Part shown: positions 1 to 12,000 of the stretch, piece after piece
How positions within the stretch are numbered: position 1 is the first letter of the stretch
How the letters are laid out: every line of letters starts with the position of its first letter
Assembly (NCBI GenBank): GCA_037349105.1
Contig: JAYJMM010000060.1
Span: 124,501-188,500, forward strand
From: Limnomonas spitsbergensis
Taxonomy: Eukaryota; Chlorophyta; Chlorophyceae; Chlamydomonadales
DNA length: 64,000 nt
Direction: 5' to 3'
Position numbers and translations under genes: made by a program
The notes under the pieces: generated by a model
Databases searched by the model: none
What the model saw: only the letters and a program-made list of their open reading frames with translations
Told to the model about the DNA's origin: nothing

Positions 1-65
1 TCTCGGAGCTCCTCAATCACACTTTTAGTGTACTGCAGCAGAGCGGCCTTGGTCTTGTGGTGGAT
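1..65 (-). CDS. Antiporter exon 13, truncated by window edge
   Basis: Acceptor CTTGCAG|ATCCAC. It encodes [20 protein letters not shown], the start of the hydrophilic cytoplasmic tail, and runs off the window. Confidence 0.85.
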   Translation of the reverse strand, partial: MHHKTKAALLQYTKSVIEELR

Positions 66-3000
66 CTGCAAGAGGTGTGCACAGAAGGTGTGAACACATG
101 TGTGACGCGCTCCTCGTTCACACCAGAATGGCCGTTGCTGGGTCGTTCGGGCTGCTGTTACTTTCCAGCATGCTTTACATTTGTAGCTGCTGTACAAAGT
201 ACGATGGAATACGAAGCAGTTCTCCAGTTGTGAGTAGCAGGTGCCTCTATGAGAAAAACAGTTTACAGTTCCCCACAGTATGGCGTTTGCCATTTTATGG
301 TGTGACAGAAAACATATTAAACCCTGAACCCTAGCCCCTAGAATCAGACTGCTTGCCCTTTGACTCCCGATTTGAACCCCTGCAGCTAACCCCTTGCTTC
401 TAAACCCCAAGCATGGGCCCCTGAGCCTGACCTGCTTCTTGACAGAGGATATTGTGTTGAGCTTCAGCCAGCCCATGAGAGGTGTCAGCAGCGGTCCATT
501 GATGAGCAGCGTCATGAGCACATAGCCTGCAGTGTATAGTCCCTGGGGGCGGGGGGGGTAGAGCAATGCCTTCAGATCTAACTGCCATTTGGATCCAGAT
601 CTACAGGGGTGCCGGTTGTAATCCATTGATGAGCAGCGTCATGAGCACATAGCCTGCAGTGTATAGTCCCTTGGGGCAGGGGGGGGGTAGAGCAATGCAT
701 TCAGATCCAACTGCCATTTGGATCCAGATCTACAGGGGTGTCGGTTGTAATCCGTTGATGAGCAGCATCATGAGAACATAGCCTGCAGTGTATAGTCCCT
801 TGGGGCAGGGGGGGGGGGGGGAGGTAGAGCAATGCCTTCAGATCCAACTGCCATTTGGATCCAGATCTACAGGGGTGTCGGTTGTAATCCATTGATGAGC
901 AGCGTCATAAGAACATAGCCTGCAGTGTATAGTCCCTGGGGGCAGGGGGGGGTAGAGCAATGCATTCAGATCCAACTGCCATTCAGATCCAACTGTCTAA
1001 ACAGGTCTACCAAGGTTTACCCAGTACAGCCATGTAGGGGTTCACGCACTGTATAGGGTTAAGGGTTTAGGGTTTAGGCCAACATCCCGTATCGTTTACC
1101 GCACTGTACCGCACCATTTTATAGTAGCTGTGTCACCTGTGTGAAAACACCGCACCGGCCATCTGCTGACCAATCCGGCCATCTGCTGAACGCACTGGCC
1201 ATCTGCTGAACGCACAGGCCATCTGCTGACCAATCCGGCCATCTACTGAGCGCACTGGCCATCTGCTGAACGCACTGGCCATCTGCTGAACGCACCGGCC
1301 ATCTGCTGACCAATCCGGCCTTCTGCTGAACGCACCGGCCATCTGCTGACCAATCCGGCCATCTGCTGAACGCACTGGCCATCTGCTGAACGCACCGGCC
1401 ATCTGCTGACCAATCCGGCCATCTGCTGAACGCACTGGCCATCTGCTGAACGCACTGGCCATCTGCTGAACGCACCGGCCATCTGCTGACCAATCAGGCC
1501 ATCTGCTGAACGCACCGGCCATCTGCTGACCAATCCGGCCATCTGCTGAACGCACTGGCCATCTGCTGACCAATCCGGCCATCTGCTGACCAATCCGGCC
1601 ATCTGCTGAACGCACCGGCCATCTGCTGAACGCACCGGCCATCTGCTGAACGCACCGGCCATCTGCTGAACGCACCGGCCATCTGCTGACCAATCCGGCC
1701 ATCTGCTGACCAATCCGGCCATCTGCTGACCAATCCGGCCATCTGCTGACCAATCCGGCCATCTGCTGACCAATCCGGCCATCTGCTGACCAATATGGCC
1801 ATCTGCTGACCAATCCGGCCATCTGCTGACCAATCCGGCCATCTGCTGACCAATCCGGCCATCTGCTGACCAATCCGGCCATTAGCTGACCAATCTGTCC
1901 AATCTGACCAATCCGACAATTTGCTGACCAATCTGTCCAATCAGTCCCTCCCCCTCTCCAATTGTCCATTTTCCCCAGTCTGTCCCTCCCCCCTTCCAAG
2001 ACCTCCTCCTCACCATTTCGGACGTGACTCGCACCCCGCTCTTTCCACCGCTGTGGGTATCTGAGGGAGGGCGGGCAGAGGGGTAGTGAGAGGCAAGGTC
2101 GGCCATACTCTGGTCCAGGGAGAGACTGGAGCGCAGGTGCACTTTGAGATGGCGCTCACCCTGGTGTGCTGGGACTTGGACTGACTAGGCTGGACTGGGC
2201 GGCCTGGCCTGGGGATGAAGCATTTGATAAAATTTGACCCCTGAACACAGCCGACCCGCTTGCATCATTATAGGGGTGAGGCTGAAACTTGCAGACAACA
2301 CATCCGGTCCTGCAACACATCAACCCTACACCCCAAACTCTACAACCTATACCCTACACATTATCTTTTAACTCTAAACCCTAAGCCCTACACGTTGAAT
2401 CCTGTACCACACCTTAGCTGCTAAACCGTGGTTTAGATTTCAGGATGACAGCCCTAAACCCTGAACACAACTGACCCACATGCAGTATTGTTTAGGCTGA
2501 AACCTACACATTTTTAACCCTACCTCACATTTTTTACTCTACCAAATATCTCAGCCGCCTGCCTTGTAAAGGGTTCAGGACAAGAGCCCCTGACTCTAAG
2601 TACTCTAAGTAGATTTGCCTCATACTCCACATTGTTTGGGGTTGAGGGATTCAAGAATATACTAATGATCGATTGTGGATGCCAGTTTTCAGTCAGGAGT
2701 GAATCGCTCTGGTCGATACTTTGCCCTGAGGGCAGGGCATAAAACAAATCGTGTTTTCAAACCCGAGGGCAGGCAAATCAAACCTACGGTACAACTGACC
2801 CGCTAACCCTGGTTTGGGTTTCAGGATTGTTGCCCTAAACCCCACCCACAACTGAAAGAAAAAAAGCTACGCCACGTGGGGGGCGTGAGATTTAAGGAAA
2901 CAACGCAGCCCCTGGGTTGTTGAGGACGGCGGACCCACCACTGACCTGCTTGCAGCGTCAGCATTGTCTGGGCCAAGATGAGCGAAACAGCTTTCTTTCT

Positions 3001-6000
3001 GTTAGGAAACAACGCAGCCCCTGGGTTATTGAGGACGGCGGACCCAACACTGACCTGCTTGCAGCGTCAGCATTGTCTGGGCCAAGATGAGTGAGACACT
3101 GCCCCGCAAGCCACCCTGCGCAACGGGATATGAGGGGGGGTACAGACAGAAGCGTGATAATGATGAACTGTTCATACATAACAAATAAATATATACGGTA
3201 GTCTACCGCCAGCAATAAATAAGAGCATGGAAAAATACAAAATAAAGATTTAAAGATTTAAATATTTGAAAAACTTGAAAGACTTAAAAGACGCCTGGGG
3301 GAAAGACTCCCCCCAAACAGGGGGGGACCTCTCAGGAAAGAATCGAATCTTTCCAAGACGGATGCATACCACCTGGGTGCATAGATCTAAAAGGAGTGTA
3401 CTGAGATCTAAAAGGAGTGTACTGAGATATAAAAGGAGTGTACCGAGATCTATAGCACACAGATGCGGAGAGGAGGTGCGGTGGCAATGGGGGGGACACC
3501 CTGAGCAACGGGACCAGGGGGCACAGACACAGGAACCAGCGGTGTGGAAAAGTATGGACTGGTGAAATAAGTGTGGCCGTGAAAGTGAGGCCGCCAGGGG
3601 GGAGGGGTGCGGGGGGGCTCAAGAAATCCTGAAGCACTCCCATGCCTGACTGCTCGTTTGCAATAATATGTTTTCAGCAGGATTCAGCTACTATTCAGCT
3701 ACATCACTTCACACATAATCATATAGATGAATCACTTATCACACATACTGTAGAAGTTCACACCTGCTGTTCACACATTTATCCTCCTCACCATGGTCGC
3801 AAACACAATGCCCTGCCAGGTCAGATCTATGTCAGATCCGGACAGGCGGCGGATCAGAGGTGTGAACGCGGCGATCAGCAGCCACCTCAGAAGTGTGAGC
3901 ACCACGTAGATCATGGGCAGCGTCGCACCCATTGACCAGAGGAGGGCACCATGGTCCTCATCCAAAGCAACAGACAGCCTGGCCACAAGTAACGGGGAGG
4001 CAGGGTGTGCGTTTAGCGGTGTTAATGTGATAATTATAATTGTAGGTGGCAGGGCCATCCGCAGGGACCACAATAGGGAGGCGTGGTCCTCATCATGCAC
4101 AACAGACAGCCTGAAAAAGAAGGAGGGGAGGCGGGGTGAGCGGGTTAATAAGGTTGATAATAATGTGAGGGTGGCAGGCCAAAGGTGGCAGGCCCATCTG
4201 CACAGGCCAACAGGGGGAAGAGCAGGGGTGCTCATCATGCACAAAAGACAGCCTGGAAAAGAGGGAGGGGACACGAAATAATTTAGCATAAGCTACAAAA
4301 GCGGCTGCATCAGGAGGCCAGTGCTGCTGACTCAGCACCTGCTCAAACAAGGGAGCGCTGCTGACTCGGCACCTGATCACGAAGTCCGTGCTGTTGACAC
4401 AGCACCTGATCACGAAAGTGAGTGTTGCTGACTCAGCACCCGATAAGGAAGTCAGACCTGCTGACTCAGCACCCGATGAGGAGGCAGTGCTGCTGCGTCA
4501 TCACCTGATCAGGAAGTTGGTGCTGCTGACGCCGACGTAGAAGAAGATGATTCCGTTGGTCCCGAAGCTCAGCACGTCCCAGAACTGCCCCATCCACCCC
4601 TCACGCTTGCACTTAATGGACATGTGCCAGGTCGTCGTGGCCGCACCGTACAACGCATAGCACACCACCGCGATCACACCTGCCCAGGGTCGAAAGAATG
4701 ACTTGAAGTGCATGGCAGGGAGGAGTGGGCCGCCAAACGCCTGATTGGGACCAAACCTGGGAGAGCCTACGGCTCTTGGCCAAGACAAAGCATGGCTGCA
4801 TGCCGCCAACGAGGCCTCCGACCAGCGGCCAGAGTTATGTAGCTGAGTCATGTAGCAGAGTCGCGTAAAAATGAACACAGCAGTGCCCAACAAATTTGCG
4901 CACCTGAAATGGAGAGCCATAAAACGGATCAGCAGCTCACCCGATGAGGCCAGGTAGGCAGTGTTGCTGACTCAGCACATTGTCAGGAAGTTGGTGCTGA
5001 TGACTCAGCTCACCTGATGATGCCAGGTAGGCATTTGCAACATAGTAGACAAAGTAGGCCCCGCCTATTGTGACGGTGACCTCAATGTGCGGCTTGACAC
5101 GCCTCCACTGGAGCCACCGCAACATCTGGCTGCAAGGCAAAACACAACCAGCAACATCTGGCTGCAAGGCGAAGGCATTGCAACATCTGGCTGGAAGGCG
5201 CAACACAACAAGCAACACCTGGCTGCAAGGCACAACACAACGAGCATAAGGGCAGCGGGGTAAAAACACAAGGAGCGTAAGGGCAGCGGGGTAAAACACA
5301 ACGGGCATAAGGGCAGCGGGGTAAAAACACAACGAGCGTAAGGGCAGCGGGGTAAAAACACAACGAGCGTAAGGGCAGCGGGGTAAAACACAACGAGCGT
5401 AAGGGCAGCGGGGTAAAAACACAACGAGCATAAGGGCAGCGGGGTAAAAACACAACGAGCATAAGGGCAGCGGGGTAAAAACACAACGAGCGTAAGGGCA
5501 GCGGGGTAAAAACACAACGAGCGTAAGGGCAGCGGGGTAAAAACACAACGAGAGTAAGGGCAGCGGGGTAAAACACAACGAGCATAAGGGCAGCGGGGTA
5601 AAAACACAACGAGCGTAAGGGCAGCGGGGTAAAAACACAACGAGCGTAAGGGCAGCGGGGTAAAAACACAACGAGCATAAGGGCAGCGGGGTAAAAACAC
5701 AACGAGCGTAAGGGCAGCGGGGTAAAAACACAACGAGCGTAAGGGCAGCGGGGTAAAAACACAACGAGCATAAGGGTAGCGGGGTAAAAACACAACGAGC
5801 ATAAGGGCAGCGGGGTAAAAACACAACGAGCATAAGGGTAGCGGGGTAAAAACACAACGAGCGTAAGGGCAGCGGGGTAAAAACACAACGAGCATAAGGG
5901 TAGCGGGGTAAAAACACAACGAGCATAAGGGCAGCGGGGTAAAAACACAACGAGCGTAAGGGCAGCGGGGTAAAAACACAACGAGCGAAAGGGCAGCGGG

Positions 6001-9000
6001 GTAAAAACACAACGAGCATAAGGGCAGCGGGGTAAAAACACAACGAGCATAAGGGCAGCGGGGTAAAAACACAACGAGCGTAAGGGCAGCGGGGTAAAAA
6101 CACAACGAGCATAAGGGTAGCGGGGTAAAAACACAACGAGCGTAAGGGCAGCGGGGTAAAAACACAACGAGCGTAAGGGCAGCGGGGTAAAAACACAACG
6201 AGCGTAAGGGCAGCGGGGTAAAAACACAACGAGCGTAAGGGCAGCGGGGTAAAAACACAACGAGCGTAAGGGCAGCGGGGTAAAAACACAACGAGCGTAA
6301 GGGCAGCGGGGTAAAAACACAACGAGCATAAGGGTAGCGGGGTAAAAACACAACGAGCGTAAGGGCAGCGGGGTAAAAACACAACGAGCGTAAGGGCAGC
6401 GGGGTAAAAACACAACGAGCGTAAGGGCAGCGGGGTAAAAACACAACGAGCGTAAGGGCAGCGGGGTAAAAACACAACGAGCGTAAGGGCAGCGGGGTAA
6501 AAACACAACGAGCATAAGGGCAGCGGGGTAAAAACACAACGAGCGTAACGGCAGCGGGTTAAAAACACAACGAGCGTAAGGGCAGCGGGGTAAAAACACA
6601 ACGAGCATAAGGGCAGCGGGGTAAAAACACAACGAGCATAAGGGCAGCGGGGTAAAAACACAACGAGCGTAACGGCAGCGGGTTAAAAACACAACGAGCG
6701 TAAGGGCAGCGGGGTAAAAACACAACGAGAGTAAGGGCAGCGGGGTAAAACACAACGAGCATAAGGGTAGCGGGGTAAAAACACAACGAGCGTAAGGGCA
6801 GCGGGGTAAAAACACAACGAGCGTAAGGGCAGCGGGGTAAAAACACAACGAGCGTAAGGGCAGCGGGGTAAAAACACAACGAGCGTAAGGGCAGCGGGGT
6901 AAAAACACAACGAGCGTAAGGGCAGCGGGGTAAAAACACAACGAGCATAAGGGCAGCGGGGTAAAAACACAACGAGCATAAGGGCAGCGGGTTAAAAACA
7001 CAACGAGCGTAAGGGCAGCGGGGTAAAAACACAACGAGCATAAGGGCAGCGGGGTAAAAACACAACGAGCGTAAGGGCAGCGGGGTAAAAACACAACGAG
7101 CATAAGGGCAGCGGGGTAAAAACACAACGAGCGTAAGGGCAGCGGGGTAAAAACACAACGAGCATAAGGGCAGCGGGTTAAAAACACAACGAGCGTAAGG
7201 GCAGCGGGGTAAAACACAACGAGCATAAGGGCAGCGGGGTAAAAACACAACGAGCGTAAGGGCAGCGGGGTAAAAACACAACGAGCGTAAGGGCAGCGGG
7301 GTAAAAACACAACGAGCATAAGGGCAGCGGGGCGAAAACACAACGAGCGTAAGGGCAGCGGGGTAAAAACACAACGAGCGTAAGGGCAGCGGGGTAAAAA
7401 CACAACGAGCGTAAGGGCAGCGGGGTAAAACACAACGAGCGTAAGGGCAGCGGGGTAAAACACAACGAGCATAAGGGCAGCGGGGTAAAACACAACGAGC
7501 GTAAGGGCAGCGGGGTAAAAACACAACGAGCATAAGGGCAGCGGGGTAAAAACACAACGAACGTAAGGGCAGCGGGGTAAAACACAACGAGCGTAAGGGC
7601 AGCGGGGTAAAACACAACGAGCGTAAGGGCAGCGGGGTAAAAACACAACGAGCATAAGGGCAGCGGGGTAAAACACAACGAGCGTAAGGGCAGCGGGGTA
7701 AAACACAACGAGAGTAAGGGCAGCGGGGTAAAAACACAACGAGCGTAAGGGCAGCGGGGTAAAAACACAACGAGAGTAAGGGCAGCGGGGTAAAACACAA
7801 CGAGCATAAGGGTAGCGGGGTAAAAACACAACGAGCGTAAGGGCAGCGGGGTAAAAACACAACGAGCGTAAGGGCAGCGGGGTAAAAACACAACGAGCAT
7901 AAGGGTAGCGGGGTAAAAACACAACGAGCGTAAGGGCAGCGGGGTAAAAACACAACGAGCATAAGGGCAGCGGGGTAAAAACACAACGAGCATAAGGGCA
8001 GCGGGGTAAAAACACAACGAGCGTAAGGGCAGCGGGGTAAAAACACAACGAGAGTAAGGGCAGCGGGGTAAAAACACAACGAGCATAAGGGTAGCGGGGT
8101 AAAAACACAACGAGCGTAAGGGCAGCGGGGTAAAAACACAACGAGCGTAAGGGCAGCGGGGTAAAAACACAACGAGCGTAAGGGCAGCGGGGTAAAACAC
8201 AACGAGCCTAAGGGCAGCGGGGTAAAAACACAACGAGCGTAAGGGCAGCGGGGTAAAAACACAACGAGCGTAAGGGCAGCGGGGTGAAAACACAACGAGC
8301 GTAAGGGCAGCGGGGTAAAAACACAACGAGCATAAGGGCAGCGGGGTAAAAACACAACGAGCGTAACGGCAGCGGGTTAAAAACACAACGAGCGTAAGGG
8401 CAGCGGGGTAAAAACACAACGAGCGTAAGGGCAGCGGGGTAAAAACACAACGAGCATAAGGGCAGCGGGGTAAAAACACAACGAGCGTAAGGGCAGCGGG
8501 GTAAAACACAACGAGCGTAAGGGCAGCGGGGTAAAACACAACGAGCGTAAGGGCAGCGGGGTAAAAACACAACGAGCATAAGGGCAGCGGGGCGAAAACA
8601 CAACGAGCATAAGGGTAGCGGGGTAAAACACAACGAGCGTAAGGGCAGCGGGGTAAAAACACAACGAGCGTAAGGGCAGCGGGGTAAAAACACAACGAGC
8701 ATAAGGGCAGCGGGGTAAAAACACAACGAGCATAAGGGCAGCGGGGTAAAAACACAACGAGCGTAAGGGTAGCGGGGTAAAAACACAACGAGCGTAAGGG
8801 CAGCGGGGTAAAAACACAACGAGCATAAGGGCAGCGGGGTAAAAACACAACGAGCGTAACGGCAGCGGGTTAAAAACACAACGAGCGTAAGGGCAGCGGG
8901 GTAAAAACACAACGAGCGTAAGGGCAGCGGGGTAAAAACACAACGAGCATAAGGGCAGCGGGGTAAAAACACAACGAGCGTAAGGGCAGCGGGGTAAAAA

Positions 9001-12000
9001 CACAACGAGCATAAGGGCAGCGGGGTAAAACACAACGAGCGTAAGGGCAGCGGGGTAAAACACAACGAGCGTAAGGGCAGCGGGGTAAAAACACAACGAG
9101 AGTAAGGGCAGCGGGGTAAAAACACAACGAGCGTAAGGGCAGCGGGGTAAAACACAACGAGCGTAAGGGCAGCGGGGTAAAAACACAACGAGCATAAGGG
9201 CAGCGGGGTAAAACACAACGAGCGTAAGGGCAGCGGGGTAAAACACAACGAGCATAAGGGCAGCGGGGTAAAAACACAACGAGCGTAAGGGCAGCGGGGT
9301 AAAACACAACGAGCGTAAGGGCAGCGGGGTAAAAACACAACGAGCATAAGGGCAGCGGGGTAAAACACAACGAGCGTAAGGGCAGCGGGGTAAAACACAA
9401 CGAGAGTAAGGGCAGCGGGGTAAAAACACAACGAGCGTAAGGGCAGCGGGGTAAAAACACAACGAGAGTAAGGGCAGCGGGGTAAAACACAACGAGCATA
9501 AGGGTAGCGGGGTAAAAACACAACGAGCGTAAGGGCAGCGGGGTAAAAACACAACGAGCGTAAGGGCAGCGGGGTAAAAACACAACGAGCATAAGGGTAG
9601 CGGGGTAAAAACACAACGAGCGTAAGGGCAGCGGGGTAAAAACACAACGAGCATAAGGGCAGCGGGGTAAAAACACAACGAGCATAAGGGCAGCGGGGTA
9701 AAAACACAACGAGCGTAAGGGCAGCGGGGTAAAAACACAACGAGAGTAAGGGCAGCGGGGTAAAAACACAACGAGCATAAGGGTAGCGGGGTAAAAACAC
9801 AACGAGCGTAAGGGCAGCGGGGTAAAAACACAACGAGCGTAAGGGCAGCGGGGTAAAAACACAACGAGCGTAAGGGCAGCGGGGTAAAACACAACGAGCC
9901 TAAGGGCAGCGGGGTAAAAACACAACGAGCGTAAGGGCAGCGGGGTAAAAACACAACGAGCGTAAGGGCAGCGGGGTGAAAACACAACGAGCGTAAGGGC
10001 AGCGGGGTAAAAACACAACGAGCATAAGGGCAGCGGGGTAAAAACACAACGAGCGTAACGGCAGCGGGTTAAAAACACAACGAGCGTAAGGGCAGCGGGG
10101 TAAAAACACAACGAGCGTAAGGGCAGCGGGGTAAAAACACAACGAGCATAAGGGCAGCGGGGTAAAAACACAACGAGCGTAAGGGCAGCGGGGTAAAACA
10201 CAACGAGCGTAAGGGCAGCGGGGTAAAACACAACGAGCGTAAGGGCAGCGGGGTAAAAACACAACGAGCATAAGGGCAGCGGGGCGAAAACACAACGAGC
10301 ATAAGGGTAGCGGGGTAAAACACAACGAGCGTAAGGGCAGCGGGGTAAAAACACAACGAGCGTAAGGGCAGCGGGGTAAAAACACAACGAGCATAAGGGC
10401 AGCGGGGTAAAAACACAACGAGCATAAGGGCAGCGGGGTAAAAACACAACGAGCGTAAGGGTAGCGGGGTAAAAACACAACGAGCGTAAGGGCAGCGGGG
10501 TAAAAACACAACGAGCATAAGGGCAGCGGGGTAAAAACACAACGAGCGTAACGGCAGCGGGTTAAAAACACAACGAGCATAAGGGCAGCGGGGTAAAAAC
10601 ACAACGAGCGTAAGGGCAGCGGGGTAAAAACACAACGAGCATAAGGGCAGCGGGGTAAAAACACAACGAGCGTAAGGGCAGCGGGGTAAAAACACAACGA
10701 GCATAAGGGCAGCGGGGTAAAACACAACGAGCGTAAGGGCAGCGGGGTAAAACACAACGAGCGTAAGGGCAGCGGGGTAAAAACACAACGAGCGTAAGGG
10801 CAGCGGGGTAAAAACACAACGAGCATAAGGGCAGCGGGGTAAAACACAACGAGCGTAAGGGCAGCGGGGTAAAACACAACGAGCGTAAGGGCAGCGGGGT
10901 AAAAACACAACGAGCGTAAGGGCAGCGGGGTAAAACCACAACGAGCATAAGGGCAGCGGGGTAAAAACACAACGAGCGTAAGGGCAGCGGGGTAAAAACA
11001 CAACGAGCATAAGGGCAGCGGGGTAAAAACACAACGAGCGTAAGGGCAGCGGGGTAAAAACACAACGAGCATAAGGGCAGCGGGGTAAAAACACAACGAG
11101 CATAAGGGCAGCGGGGTAAAAACACAACGAGCATAAGGGCAGCGGGGTAAAAACACAACGAGAGTAAGGGCAGCGGGGTAAAAACACAACGAGCGTAAGG
11201 GCAGCGGGGTAAAAACACAACGAGAGCAAGGGCAGCGGGGTAAAAACACAACGAGCATAAGGGCAGCGGGGTAAAAACACAACGAGCGTAAGGGCAGCGG
11301 GGTAAAAACACAACGAGCGTAAGGGCAGCGGGGTAAAAACACAACGAGCGTAAGGGCAGCGGGGTAAAAACACAACGAGCGTAAGGGCAGCGGGGTAAAA
11401 ACACAACGAGCGTAAGGGCAGCGGGGTAAAAACACAACGAGCATAAGGGCAGCGGGGTAAAAACACAACGAGCATAAGGGCAGCGGGGTAAAACACAACG
11501 AGCATAAGGGCAGCGGGGTAAAAACACAACGAGCGTAAGGGCAGCGGGGTAAAAACACAACGAGCGTAAGGGCAGCGGGGTAAAAACACAACGAGCGTAA
11601 GGGCAGCGGGGTAAAAACACAACGAGCATAAGGGCAGCGGGGTAAAAACACAACGAGCATAAGGGCAGCGGGGTAAAAACACAACGAGCGTAAGGGCAGC
11701 GGGGTAAAAACACAACGAGCGTAAGGGCAGCGGGGTAAAAACACAACGAGCGTAAGGGCAGCGGGGTAAAAACACAACGAGAGTAAGGGCAGCGGGGTAA
11801 AAACACAACGAGCATAAGGGCAGCGGGGTAAAAACACAACGAGCGTAAGGGCAGCGGGGTAAAAACACAACGAGCATAAGGGCAGCGGGGTAAAAACACA
11901 ACGAGCATAAGGGCAGCGGGGTAAAAACACAACGAGCATAAGGGCAGCGGGGTAAAAACACAACGAGAGTAAGGGCAGCGGGGTAAAAACACAACGAGCG

